Source of the DNA: Isoetes taiwanensis
Taxonomy: Eukaryota; Streptophyta; Lycopodiopsida; Isoetales; Isoetaceae
NCBI GenBank assembly: GCA_021234155.1
Contig: JAJEKV010000019.1
Location: 1,062,339 to 1,126,338 of the forward strand
Direction: 5' to 3'
Length of the DNA stretch: 64,000 nt
Below, one piece after another: positions 34,640-46,614 of the stretch. Made by a program: the position numbers and the translations under genes. The notes beneath the pieces were generated by a model. The model worked only from the letters and a program-made list of their open reading frames with translations, did no database searches and was not told the DNA's origin. Position 1 is the stretch's first letter, and each line of letters opens with the position of its first letter.

Positions 34640-36150
34640 TTGCACAACTCTTGTGTTTTTAAACTTAGGACATTTGCTACTAAATTTTGTCCTCCCGGCT
34701 ATCTTCTCGGTCAAGTGTGATACGGTCACAAAATTTGGTTTCTTCATTAAGATTTAAAATTTAAATGCTACGATATCAACATGCGACTACGAGAACACAC
34801 ACAAACTGATTTTGCATCAAATGGTTTTATTGAGGTGGAAGCTTTCCAAGTGGTGTATATATCTAAAAGTATTTGTTTGTGAGTCGATAATGCATTTAGG
34901 GGCACCTCTAGGCGTTTTTGGCGGACCTTTGGACTTGTTTACGATTGATAGTTCAAATTTTGGGGAGTGTACATAATAATTTTGTATGTATGTACAATCG
35001 GTAATTTTGGTGGTTGGTTACAGTACGATCTTTTATACGTATCAATAATGTGGCATGATTTTGTGGCAATCAATAATCTTAGTGGATACTTGAGCTTAAA
35101 AGTAGGAAATTACTAGAGCTTGAGCATATTAGCTATTGTCAAAATTCTCTAAATCATGTTATTCTCTCCAAATAATTAAATCATGCTTTCGAAAGAAACA
35201 TAAAAGTATCATCAAACCCTACCCTTAAACTCCATGGTTGACCCTCTTTGCATTGAGAAAAACAAAAATCACGCTCTTGACAAAACAAAGTGTAATTCTC
35301 CTGCATAGGTTTAATGATGAAGGATATATGGGAAACAAATATATCTTCCACCATGTTTAAAGTCGAAAATGTCCATCTTTGCACGAGAAATTTATTTTGC
35401 ATGAACTTGACTTTTAAGATTGCCGAATGTGAAATATAATTAGCTTAGGCGCTTATTGCTTAAAGGCAAGGATCAAATAGATATTGGACACAACCCTTTG
35501 TTGCATAAATCGTTACGACAAGCATAACCCTTAAGTTATCACATAGGACATAAACATAGAATGCAATTGGACATAAACATGCTCTACGGAAGTTAAAATT
35601 AACTCAATTCAATTCATGTTTGAGTTCTATAAGTGAACTTATATTACGGACATCAACGGATGCCAACTTCGTTTTTTATTGATTATGCATATAAGTGTAC
35701 GCAACAAATGAAAGTTCATTCTCCCGTATCCCAAGGTTTCTCCAATTGTGAAGACCATTGTATGCCAAATTATGTGTTGCCATGTAAAGGTCTAGAATTA
35801 GATTATATTTTGTAACAATTCTTTTATCTCAACGTATTACTTCGATTGAGTTTGTACCTTGTCCCTAATTGTCTATTCTATCCAAAGTAGTTGACACATA
35901 TTATTGAACATAGCATTACACAAAGTAAACATCAAACCCTACCCTTAAACTCCACGGTTGACCCTCAACTGCATTGAGAAAAACAAAAATACAGTGCTCT
36001 TGACAATACAAAGTGTAATTCTCTTGACAATACAAAGTGTAATTCTCATGCATAGGTTTTGCATAGGTTTAATGATGAAGGAAATATGAGAGAACAAAAT
36101 AGGATAATGGAAGAAGATGGAGAACATGTATATAGAAAACACATGTTAGG
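34640..36150 (+). repeat. Repeat module X, copy 3 (extended)
   Basis: Matches copy 2 along its length. It ends directly against the 165-residue ORF on the minus strand. Terminal strings beginning CATCAAACCCTACCC lie at 35211 and 35931; the short CTTGACAATACAAAGTGTAA string is duplicated near 36000. Confidence 0.8.
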
Positions 36151-36154
36151 TCAG

Positions 36155-36652
36155 TTATGGACTCGCTTTCCAGTACCCTGTTATGGATGGCAACGGCCTC
36201 ACCCTTCTATGGGCTGAAGAAGTGAGCCTTTTTGGAGCAGGCGTCTTGGCCATGTCCATTTTCTGAAGGGATGGAGCAGCTAATTTTTGTTGGCAAAATG
36301 TTTTTACAGCTGAATTTTTGGGCTGAATTTTGGGCAAAATGTTTTTGCTGCTGGATTTTACAGCTGAATTTTGGGCTGCTACCATAGCTTTTGGAACGGA
36401 ATCCACAGTTTTAGCGTTTTCCTGAGAATCCAATGCCCTGGGCTTCTTAGATACTCGGCCCTGCTCTTCTTCATCAAATCGGACTGCTACCTTTCCCAAC
36501 AGAGATCTTTCTCCGTTAAATTTCACCCAAACTTCAAGCATTTGAAATGCTTCCGAAAATTCCTCCATCGCTCCCGTCGTCGACCGCTTCCTGCTGCATA
36601 ACATTTCCTTCATCTTTTCGCTTCTGATGCGCTCATTTTCTTGGCTACACAT
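36155..36652 (-). CDS. Unrecognised 165-residue protein, left-arm copy
   Basis: The longest clean frame in a CAG/CTG-rich island, starting MCSQENERIRSEKMKEMLCS and ending ITGYWKASP. The first 80 residues are charged (RFDEEEQGR); the rest is Lys/Ser/Pro/Gln-rich, with NILPKIQ, SLQKMDMAKTPAPKRL and HRRVRPLP, probably disordered and basic, perhaps nucleic-acid binding. No known domain or transmembrane segment. The inverted copy at 56506-57009 differs mainly by one 6-bp in-frame insertion, while a second, older paralogue (29860-30125 and 58300-58600) is broken. It could be a first exon, since the downstream minus-strand DNA is module X. Evidence that it is a real protein: frame preservation and codon-like composition only. 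Confidence 0.45.
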   Translation of the reverse strand: MCSQENERIRSEKMKEMLCSRKRSTTGAMEEFSEAFQMLEVWVKFNGERSLLGKVAVRFDEEEQGRVSKKPRALDSQENAKTVDSVPKAMVAAQNSAVKSSSKNILPKIQPKNSAVKTFCQQKLAAPSLQKMDMAKTPAPKRLTSSAHRRVRPLPSITGYWKASP

Positions 36653-36659
36653 ATATATC

Positions 36660-39600
36660 AGGTTAGAACATACCTTTTTGCTAATGAAAACCTTTACCTT
36701 TTGGGTAATGAAAACCTTTTTTTAACCACGATTTTGAGTTTTTTAACCTGCTATTAGATCGAATGCAGGCAATGACACTGCCTTTTTCTGCCTTTTTCTG
36801 ACCTGCTATACACTAAATTGCTAAAGCTCCTTTCTCACCGTTACCTCCTGTGGAGTTTAACTACGGTACAGGCAGATCAGAGCAGTTCGACAGATCAGAT
36901 GCATGGCTTCCGGGACAGGCATCAGAATGAAGGAGCAGAACACATAGCGCTTGCTTAAAAGCAAAATTGGTGATGATTTTTGGACATTTTCTTTCGGATT
37001 CACTACTTTGTTGCAGAATGATCAATTGGATGCATGAGCATGAACAATGTCAAGTTTCCAAGAACAAGAGGTATTTAAAATAACAATTCTTGCTTTTGGC
37101 TATTTCTTGCACCTATTTTTGTGATGGCATATAGAAATATATCTTTTAGAAATGCGGTATCTATTCCTAAGCATATCTGTTTATTATTTCGATATGTTGC
37201 AAGCTTCTATATGTGAGCTCCATCATGTTCATGCATTTCGATATATATGCAAGCTTCTATAAAGTGGGCTTCACCATGTTCATCATATTCTGCAAGTGCA
37301 CCTAATGCCAGTGACATGTAAATATTTCTGGTGTCATTTATCCTGTGATTTTGATAAGAAGGTGTCTCCCTGGCGACAGACATGCCAGAGAGATAAAGCT
37401 GCAAATTTCCATCTCCAAGATGACCATAACCAAGCACTAAAACTTTCGTATTCCTAGTTCTCTCACCTTGTAAGCTTGCATGCAGATAGATCTGCGCTGC
37501 TTGTTAATGCTGGCACCGCATTCAGCAAATCATGGAACAGTTCAACCTTTCCGACAAAGTGGGCCTCCTCGGTCGGTATAAAGTGGGTTTGCGCCATGGC
37601 AAAGCTTCGATGACCTCACACTTTGAAGACAACAAAAACCTAACCTGACCGTGGAATTCAAACTTGATAATTTTCTTCCTTGCAAAGTAAAACACTTTGG
37701 AGATGAATACTTTGGAAATATTGGTGCGTCTGATTCAAGAACTGATCTAGCCAAGGCTCAATCTTATGCCACTTTTCTGAAGCCTTTTTCCTCATGGGAA
37801 CTCCAGTTATGCTCATGGAATCATACATGCCAGATCGAGCTGTATATTTTATTTGGTGATAACTCACATTCTTTGCATGGAAATTATGATTATGGTGTGT
37901 GCAAAATGGTCAATGTGCAGGATGTGCTAGCAATGGTATTTTGTACACAAGGGATGCAAGCCAGCTGGTAGTAGCTACAATATGCAGTTAAAAAAATAGA
38001 AAGGTTACGGCTACTTTAGGTTCAAATACTTCTTCCATGAATAGAAATATCATTGCCGGAGCAGTTTTAGCAAGCCTTAATGCAAATTTGCTATAAATCC
38101 TTCTGTTACGTAGATAGATCTGAACAAGAACCACAACTTGCATGATGATAATGATGATGTATTAATAGAAAGCTCTCTAAAAAATATAGATTTTCTATGA
38201 AGCATAGCAAGTGATTAAATATAACTTCTCACAATCTTTTTTGGTGCTGGAGGTTTTAACCTTTCTAGAAGGTATACAAGTTGCAGTGGAGAAATTAGAA
38301 ATCGGACACCATCGTAAGCAATTCTACACAGGGATTGCAATACTATTAGAAAAAGCCAACACCAAGATCTGATGAGTTTATTGGGACTATGAACCAGTGC
38401 CAAGATCAGCCTTCTTGTTTATGAGTAAATGACAAACAGTATGGCTGTGGGAACAAACCTCCTTTAAATTGGACACACAGATTTGAGATTGTTGTTGGGA
38501 ACTGCAAAGCGACTTGTATATTTGCACGAAAATGTTCAGTCAAGATCATTGTTTTAAATATGAAACAACATAAAACTCTTGTAAAGCAGCGGTCAAAGAA
38601 TGTAGATTTTGACATTTGTCAGCATATTGATAGAAAGCAGAGCTTTTTATTAGAAATGTGGAAGCACATCAGGTTATCTAGCACCAAAATAGTTACCAGA
38701 AGTAGCAACAGGCTGAATGTGCAATATCAGGAAAGACAGCATAAATGTTGGTGTTCGTAGACTAGTAATTTACTAAGCCTGCGTAATGAATTGGTGCATG
38801 TTCTACCATTCATGTATTGTGATACAGGAATGTCCAAATCACTACCTTCTTTTATAGAACACTATCTTTTATAGCATGAGAGTGCAGAGCCAAACCCGAT
38901 TGCTTTTATTTGTAGAAGCGATTAGCAAAGATGACAAAAGTTGTTAAGTAGTAGAAATTTTTGCTAGTGTAACAGTTTCCCCTATATGTTCCTAATTCCA
39001 TCCTAAATAATCATGCATAATGTATTCATATTAATCAAAAGCATATGTATAAACAAAAATTTTAATTTAGCATTACTTTGTAAGGCGTTACGATTTCTTG
39101 ACTATTTCTTTGCATGCTTCTTTTTGTCCCAGAGTTCTCTGCCTGACTCTGTTTTACTGTGCAGGCATATGTCATAAAAGTTGCTAAAGAAGATGCCTGC
39201 ATTAAGTTACTAGGATTTCAAATTTTGTGACATACCGTTGATCCAAGTTACTCAATTTTCTTTTTAGGTTTCTGATCTGCATTCTTCTAAGCAGGTGAAA
39301 GCTTGAAGACAACTAATGGATGAGCAGGTTGGTAACAGTGCTGCTCATGATGGCAATGTATGGGCACTTGGCGATTAATTACACTAACTAGAAGGTATGC
39401 CATTCTCATTGCTTTTACTGTTTTGTTGCTTTACTGATCTTGCAGAAACTTGTTGTTGGTATGTTGTGGTTCTTTTATAATGGAGCCTGATGGCATCTGA
39501 GACCATCGTATATGCTTGCAATAACTGCGGGCTCAACTTCCACATGTCTAGCAGTGTTTCAGTTTTAGCAAAACTTGAATATGCATTATCTTAGGATAAT

Positions 39601-40690
39601 AATCTCTGTGAGCATTTTCGGTTTCAGGTCTTGTGCTGCTAGAGCAAGAACATCACAGGTATCTCTTCGAGGATAAACCAGGTGGAAGTTTTGCCATTGT
39701 TGTGGAGGAATATTGATAGAAATCTGTCAAGGGTTAAGCAGGTGAACACAAGTAGTTTTAGCTCTTGCTTGGTAGCTCTCAGATATGCTTTCCTATACAG
39801 TTTTATAATGCAAATGATTTTTTCATTAATAGGCTGAATATGTGCATATGTTGAAGGTTATTTGTTTTATATTGCCTGAAAAACGTCTAGAATACATGAG
39901 CAAGAATAGGCACGGAAAAAGCAGATAAGCCATTCTACCTGCAGTATGCAACCTAAAATGCCTAAAACATCATGATAACTTTTAGCTAGATGCAAGAGCC
40001 CAAATAGTCAGATTTTGAGGGCAAGAAGGAGAAGGGCAGACGATATAACAAGGATCCAGCAAGAAAGTTCCAAATTCTGTGCAAAGAAATTATATGGAAC
40101 AGTCATTTGGCTGTTGAACACACTGATGCTAAGTTGTTATATGGTGCTAGCATAGTGGAACTTTCTATAGTGACTAATGATTTTTGACGTTTTCAAAACT
40201 TGCATTTTTTTAATGATGAATACATGTTAAGGCGCAATATATTTGTTGCATCATTTTCAGAATTCTGGGTCAGAATATTCTGCTTTGCTTGCAGAAAATA
40301 AGTTCCAGAAAATAAGCCTCATAACTTAGATTATAGTACTATTAGAGGAAGGTAGCAAGAAGAAGTCTTCCAGGCAATAAGCAACATAACTTGGATTGTA
40401 ATATTATTAGAGAATGTAGCAAAGCTATGAATGACGTGATCGTCACCACAATAAAATTCTGCTTTATTTCCTTTATTAGGGCTCCTAGTTTGATTGGTGT
40501 TAAATTGATGGATCATTTACCTTGTTGAAAGTTGATAAATGGCTGTAAGCGCCAATTGTGATTCTTGATAAACATCACATTGGAAGGCCATTACGGACAA
40601 TACTAGGCGCTTGCACTTCTCTCTTGTGTTTAAAAAGATGTTGCAGCATGGAATGTATTGATATTAACAAACCTAGAAAATCACAATATA
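36660..40690. repeat. Core of left arm of the large inverted duplication
   Basis: This stretch is repeated in reverse at about 53060-56500. It is clearly different from the surrounding modules: CAG and CTG are common (14 in 36781-37020). Frames up to about 106 residues exist on both strands, and several spots look like splice sites (TGCAG, AAGGTGAG). One piece is D2HGDH-like (37345-37437). The rest (for example 38215-38615 minus, 37651-37971 plus) I cannot assign. It most likely contains a decayed multi-exon gene, but I cannot fix its strand with confidence. Confidence 0.7.
37345..37437 (-). pseudogene. D-2-hydroxyglutarate dehydrogenase-like fragment, left arm
   Basis: The frame starts MLGYGHLGDGNLQLYLSGMS. 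G-Y-G-H-L-G-D-G-N-L-H is the signature of the C-terminal domain of FAD-linked oxidases of the D-2-hydroxyglutarate/D-lactate dehydrogenase family, mitochondrial enzymes; the two His residues of HxGDGNxH bind the metal or substrate. Here the second His is Gln and the frame then breaks. The preceding minus-strand DNA could supply the neighbouring segment (LFHDLLNAV in the right arm). A single exon relic is the best reading; the assignment rests on one motif. Confidence 0.45.
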
Positions 40691-41250
40691 GGTGAAAATA
40701 TTTCTAAGCATATGGGAAAAAAATATATCTTCCACCATGTTTAAAGTCGAAAATGTTAATCTTTGCACAAGAACAAATTTATTTTGCATGAACTTGACTT
40801 TTAAGATTGCCGAATGTGAAATATAATTAGCTTAGGTGCTTATTGCTTAAGGGCAAGGATCAAATAGATATTGGACACAACCCTTGTTGCATAAATCGTT
40901 ACTACAAGCATAACCCTTAAAAAGGTTATCACATAGATAGGACATAAACATAGATTGCAACTGGACATAAACATGCTCTATGGATGTTAAAATTAAATGA
41001 TTATGCATATAAGTGTAAGCAACAAATGAAAGTTCATTCTCCCTTATCCCAAGATTTCTTCAATTGTGAAGACCATTGTATGCCAAATTATGTGTTTCCA
41101 TTTAAAGGTCTAGAATTAGATTATGTTTTGTAACAATTCTTTTATCTCAATGCATTACTTCGATTGAGTTTGTGCCTTGTCCCTAATTGTCTATTCTACT
41201 CAAAATAGTTGACACATATTATTGAACATAGCATTACACAAAGTAAACAT
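40690..41250 (+). repeat. Repeat module X, copy 4 (partial)
   Basis: Starts at TATCTTCCACCATGTTTAAA and runs to CATTACACAAAGTAAAC, lacking the CATCAAACCC end because a SINE sits there. The DNA just upstream (40420-40690) is repeated with it at 50220-50740. Confidence 0.8.
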
Positions 41251-41375
41251 TTTTTTTTTTTTTGGGAGGCATGGTTGGTGTGACTTGCACCCGCCCACGT
41301 CTCCCACCCAATGGTAGCCATTGGGTTTTGAACCCCAATGGGGATCACCTCAACCCAAGGCCTTACCACTCGGGA
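41250..41375 (-). mobile_element. tRNA-derived SINE, copy S1
   Basis: Minus-strand element: A-box region near 41365-41350, B-box GGGTTCAAAACCC as its complement at 41323-41336, conserved tail GGTGGGTGCAAGTC/ACCAACCATGCCTCCC, then poly(A) (T-run 41250-41263). The string CATTACACAAAGTAAAC lies before it (41231) and a near-copy after the downstream chunk (41453), which may be a target-site duplication enclosing a longer chimeric insertion. Confidence 0.75.
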
Positions 41376-41470
41376 GGCGAGAAAGTGCCAATGAAGGCGA
41401 TGAAGAACCACGCAGAAATAATGATCTCCCAGATGAACGGAGACCCAAAAATGCATTACACAAACAAAGT

Positions 41471-41474
<4 letters not shown>

Positions 41475-41502
<28 letters not shown>

Positions 41503-41523
41503 GGGGGGCATGGTTGGGGGGAG
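41475..41523 (-). mobile_element. SINE remnant S2 (tail only)
   Basis: Poly(T) 41475-41502 followed by GGGGGGCATGGTTGG, the 3' end of the same SINE family, interrupted by copy S3. Confidence 0.7.
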
Positions 41524-41650
41524 TTTTTTTTTTTTTTTTTTTTTTTTTGGGAGGCATGGTTGGTGGGACTTGCGCTCGCCCACGTGGGTTTTGAACCCTG
41601 GTGGGCATCACCTCAACCCAAGGCCTTGCCACTAGACCACCACCACGATG
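41524..41650 (-). mobile_element. tRNA-derived SINE, copy S3
   Basis: T-run at 41524-41548, conserved CATGCCTCCC end, B-box (GGGTTCAAAACCC on the minus strand) at 41586-41599, and A-box (TGGTCTAGTGGCAAGG) at 41623-41640. It is the most complete minus-strand copy and appears to have inserted into or beside S2's tail. Confidence 0.82.
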
Positions 41651-41654
41651 GACA

Positions 41655-42368
41655 TAATTTTTTTTTTTGGCTCATTATTAAAATAAAATATAATCTCAAA
41701 GTAACAATTTAATTGTTTAGAAAGAAGAAATACTCCCCCCTCACACCTCCATACCCAAAACTGTCATGTCCAAGGTCACATGGTTCAACATCTCGTTGTG
41801 AAAGTGGCCATGCATCGTTGTAAAGTTGGTGGGGAAGGATCCACACAGTGATGGGGGCATGGTCCATCTGGTTATATTGTTAATTCTCCCATAAGCTACG
41901 ACTTGACGTAAAATGCCATCCATCCATCCATCCATCCTCAACAAATACTTACATTGAATCTTCCCTAGAATTGGGCTCGCATGAAACTAACAAAGCTCCC
42001 AACAAAAAATGAACTTCAATGATAAAACGAGATTGAGGGCGAAGTTCGAAAGATTTTTCCAAAGGAGAATACAATAGAATAGACTAGAATAGACAAGACC
42101 GAAAAAGAACAAGTTACAAATGGAAAGAGACGCCAAAATGGTCAAGCCAAGAAGGGAGAAGTCCCTCCTTTGCATGATTTTAAAAAAATAAGAATCAAAG
42201 TGCTTGCTTTCGAGGAGGCGAGAAAGTGCCAATGAAGGCGATGAAGAACCACGCAAGAAATAGTGGTCTCCCAGATGAACGAGAGGCCCAAAAATGCATA
42301 CAATGCACGCATACAAGACATTCGGAATCCCAATCCGATGGATTGGATCGATAACATAAGATAATGAA
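41655..42368 (-). repeat. Poly(A)-tailed repeat R, copy 1
   Basis: Non-coding repeat, copies at 61108-61855 (plus), 63625-64000 (plus, cut by the window end) and a tail piece at 52285-52430. On its own forward strand it contains GGATGGATGG runs, GACGTTGAACCCGTGACCTT, TTTCTAAACAA and a terminal ATTTTAATAACGAGCC plus A-run. It has no open frame of note. The A-run end and dispersed copies suggest retroposition. Confidence 0.75.
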
Positions 42369-42540
42369 CATCTATATATAATATTAATCTTTTAGAAATA
42401 AGAGGATAGTCTATCGCCAATTTTTGGCGTTGGATGAAATGGAGGGTCGAGATGTATTTCCTCAATTTTCTGGCCGGTTAGGTCTCACGCATCCTTGATT
42501 CGGTTCTCTTGCAAGGGTCTATCTTTTACCCAGGTTGCAT
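42369..42540 (-). mobile_element. Partial copy of the inverted-terminal element at 60313
   Basis: Aligns in reverse with 60940-61108: AACATCTATATAT, GATAGTCTATCG-like and GGATGAAATGGAGGGTCGAG. It sits at the same junction with repeat R in both places. Confidence 0.55.
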
Positions 42541-42554
42541 TGCCACGATCACAC

Positions 42555-43640
42555 CATAAGCTTGCCATGCTTTCTCACGAGGCACACCTTGCCGGTACAT
42601 AATAACCGATCTTTTATATGATCTTCTCCCTTTTGATAAATACCAATACATTTTGGAGACCTTGCCATCAATTTGCTTAAAAGTGAGGGTTCTTCATCGA
42701 GAACCTTAGAAAAGGAAATAATGGTCTCGGACATTTTATGTAATTAGCATGAACCTTTGGTGGGGAGCGCATGAACTCAAAATTTGCTTTTCCCTCAAGA
42801 AATCCTAGAGCTCTTTGAGAATTTTACTTGCATGTGGATTGCATATTTGATATTGCCATTGTGCATAGTTTTGCACGGATGTATTTGGTTATAGGAAAGG
42901 CAGCGACTCTCAAAAAGCTTGCATATTTGATCTCGCCATTTTGTAGATAGTTTTGCTTGGACATATTTATCGTTCCAGGAAAAGGCCACGATTCTCAAAA
43001 AGCTTAAAAAAATGGTTCGCGTTACTTGACGATTTCATTCTAAACTACATTTATAGTTGCGACTTATGTCTCATAAACTAAAATCATGGGCCGGTTATGC
43101 TCGAATTTAGCCAGCTAGTGAAGAATCGTAGGTAAATCACCGGATTATTCAGAGTTCATGGCACCGCGAGGTCTTATCCTCGACTATGGGGATATGCACA
43201 TGCTTAGAAGCTTTTGGGCGAAAGTGGTCTAGTCGGATTACACAATGCCCTCTCCATGGATAGGCTATTAGGCAAATATTTTTACTTTCTAGGGTTTGTG
43301 CATATCTCTCACATTGCTTCTATGATATTATTCAAGTCTCTCTCAAGTATTCGATTATGATCTAAGTGAATGGCAAATTAGCTGACACATTTTTATGATT
43401 TATAATTGATTTATAGGCGAGATCTTGCATATGTATATATCACCTCACTATGGAAACATAGGCTTTGAACATCCTGCAAAAGCTACTCTTAAATGTATTA
43501 TCATCTACAATTTGTTCTTTGTTCTTGAGAGTCATGCTATTAAGTATAAATATATTGAAGCCATTATATATTCTGCCTTATTTTTTATGATGCATTCGCT
43601 CAAATTAATACATAGGCATGAGTTTTTTCGCAGATGCAGT
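42555..43640. repeat. Nested inverted pair, left copy
   Basis: Reverse complement of about 46615-47700. Shared strings include GAAGAATCGTAGGTAAAT, CTATGGGGATATG, CCCTCTCCATGGATAGGCTA and CATATGCAAGATC (complement). Small substitutions throughout. A further partial direct copy (AAGAATCGTAGGTAAA, then CATGG..CCGCG..TTATCCTC) lies at 43925-44010. Confidence 0.8.
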
Positions 43641-43979
43641 GATAAGCTCCACACAATATGTGAATAAAGTATATATTAGGGAATGAATCAAAGCTTCCAA
43701 AATGTACATTTCTATCCATTTTAATCAACTTGAAATATGCTTGCATATATTAGAAGATCTGAGGAGATTGATTTTGCTTGGCTTCTACCTATGTTTTAAG
43801 TACAACTCAAGTAACTTGGATGTTTGTTAGAGGTTGGTGCCTGCCAAGTTTTATCTAGATACGCTCTGCACTTCAATGTTCTACATTCTCAACTCTACTA
43901 TGAGTTGAAGTAAATTGGCAATGAAGAATCGTAGGTAAAGTGACAATGAAAATCGTAGGTAAACCACCCGGATCATTCT

Positions 43980-46180
43980 TTCATGGAGCCGCGTAGTATT
44001 ATCCTCTCGGCTATATATTGTCAAATTCTTGCCAAGAGTTCTAAAGTTCCACTGAATTCGGAGTTTCTACCTTACGTTTCTTGACATAAATGACCTTTGG
44101 TGAATGTAGTTGGCAATGTCCTTCTTCATGCCAGGCCAAAAGTAACTATATCTTATCTTCAAGTAAGTTTTCATGAACCTTGCGTGGCCAGCTATTGGGC
44201 TATTATGAGTATCATGTAGAATTAACTTCCTTACTCAGGATGCCTCTAGGGCCTTAAAGTTTGTCCTTGTGGTATAAAATATTACCTTCCTTTTTATATC
44301 TTTTATAAAGCTTCTCTTTCTTTATCTGTCCTTGCTTCTTTGCAAAAGAGTAGCCCATACTTCCTTGAATTCTTTGCTTGAAGGCAAAACCTCTTCAATC
44401 TTTTTGTCGAATTCAATGGTGTCATTTGCATGATAGCTAGGGCCCCTTGTATCTAAATCCCATTCCTCGACTGGGGCCATCTTGCGGCGACTAAGCTTTA
44501 ATATATGCATTGTATTATTGAGGCAATTTTCTTACCTTTGACCAAAAAGCGTTTGCCATTAGGCACCATGATTGATATCTCATGTTTATCTGTCGATCAT
44601 TGCTTTTGGCTTTAAAATTCCATGCCGACTATGAGATCGTATTTTCCAATATCCATGACTTCCAGCCCCCATGTTTATATTTGCCCGCTCAATGTTATAT
44701 CAAAGTTCACTCTTTTTCCTTTTTGTATGGCGGTGCCCCACTTGCCATGCTCAGCGGCTGGGCTTAGATTTGAGGGTCTTTGTTTTGAGCGACTGCCATC
44801 CTAGGAGATCTTGAAATTGTGGGAACTCTCGTGTCTATTAGGACTAGATAGAGTTTATCATCTATAATCCCTCCACATTTTTTCGTTTTCGATGGTGCAC
44901 AAATTCTACACTCACACCGATGAAATTCCTCCTCGTCGGCCTTTATATGCATTTGGGAATTCTATCCTTCAAAATCTGCCATATAGCTGCTTATATGACA
45001 AAAGGGCATTCGTGAGTCGCGATGACCTAGTTGAAAGCTTGGTTGAAGCATAACTTTTTTCTTTATACATTCATCCCTATAGGTATGCTATTCAAAAAAT
45101 TGCTTCGACTTGCCCATAGAAGGACCCCAAGTATAAGGTTCCTTAAAGGGTGTCTTATTGTCATTTTACCACAGTGCTTGTTGTGTTCTTCCTCGTCTGC
45201 GAGAGGTTGGTGCTTTTTTATTGAAACTACTTGTTGCTTCCTTTTTATTAAGTAATCATTTGTCTCTACATTGGATTTTGTAGTGGGGTCCTCTAGGGTC
45301 AAAACCTTATCTTACGCTTCCTCTCGTCACGGGGTTTATTGCCGCGGACTAGTCTTTTGATGTTGCTATTAAGCCCTCTATATAACCATCCAACTGCACG
45401 CCTTTTCGATATCGAGGCGCGTTCAACATAGCCTCATAAACTCCTCGTATGCTTGGCTATGAAGGCGATTCTTGACCTAGGCGGTAGAACTACTATATCT
45501 AAAATTTTGGTATCTGGTGGCGTAGCCGCGTAATGTTTCTGGAAAGCCTTCTTTGAAGGTTTTGAATCTGCAAATATTTCTCCTTAGCCTATTTGACTTT
45601 TGCGTGCCCTTCCACAATATCTTGGCGTTGGTTCTATCAAGTTGGCGGTTGCTACCTTGCCAATATCTTTGTCCTTCAAGCTATATGAATTGCCAAATTC
45701 TTCCATCTAGCCGAGCTTCAACTTCCATGTCAGATTTGTCTTTCCACGAAAATTGTTCGAGCTTGCATGTTTTCCGGACATTGCTCATTGCCTTTGTCTA
45801 TTTTCTTTTGATAATTCTACGCCTGTGGTGCTTATGCACTGCGATGTGAGTTGTCAGAGCTCTTTGTTAGAGGCACTATTTGAGCTACTATCGGCTGTCA
45901 TTCGAGCTTGAACTCAAGGAGATTTGATATCTTTTGGTTCTTCTCTTTCTCTTGTTGTGTCGGACGACCATGGGGCGGGTTATTGTTACAGGTGATTGTT
46001 GGGTTGGTGTTCCTCCTCACGAGGAGGTGGGCATTGTGGCCCATCGCCTACCCTCGAATAGTGGGGTAATAATCTGTACTAACTCCTGCATCTTCACGCC
46101 CATTTCCACTAGGCACTGTTTATTTGGTGGGTGTCATCTCGACTTCTTGTGCTTCTCGGCCAAATAAGTTTCATGGCACC
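43980..46180 (-). mobile_element. Ty3/gypsy relic (gag to integrase zinc region)
   Basis: Minus-strand frames give, from 46180 downward: gag-like phrases near 45480-45370 (QAYEEFMRL, then GLNSNIKRLVRG, the usual gag helix before the knuckle), a decayed linker (frame 44764-44952), a protease/linker-like region around 44740-44580, and the integrase zinc-binding segment at about 44245-44080 (KLILHDTHNSPIAGHARFMK, then YFWPGMKKDIANYI). No convincing reverse transcriptase lies between, so a large internal deletion is likely. Stops in every frame. It fills the loop of the nested inverted pair. It differs from the relic at 24.4-25.3 kb, whose coverage begins where this one ends. Confidence 0.7.
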
Positions 46181-46614
46181 CAATTCGAGGGGTTGGCCTT
46201 GACTTCCTTGATTAGGAGGAGGATTTACGAACCATTATGCACTATGGTTACTATGGTGTTATTGTTGTTGTATTTATCTTACTCATTGAAGAAAGTATAG
46301 CAAAAACACTTATATTCATGATAAAGAAAGTTACATATTTGATCTCAAAATTTAAGTTTAAAAACATAATTTTAAGGTGTATCTAAAGTTTGTAGGCCCT
46401 TGGGGCTCTAATCTTTGAGTCGATGTTTGGGTTGAAGTGCTCCTTGATGTGTTTGAGTTTGAGGCCATGGCCGAAGCGTTTAAGTAACATATTCCATGTC
46501 GAGTGTCCTTCAAGTCTTTGGAGCTACCTTTTCCCATGGCAAATCGTGTGTCCATGCGGCCGTTCTTGCTAAGGGTGCATCTCGATGGTATCCTCGAGCA
46601 AAATCAAGGTAATG

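Noticed and set aside
41262-41635. Frames with poly-Phe or poly-Lys runs
   Set aside because: They are produced by the poly(T) tails of the SINEs.
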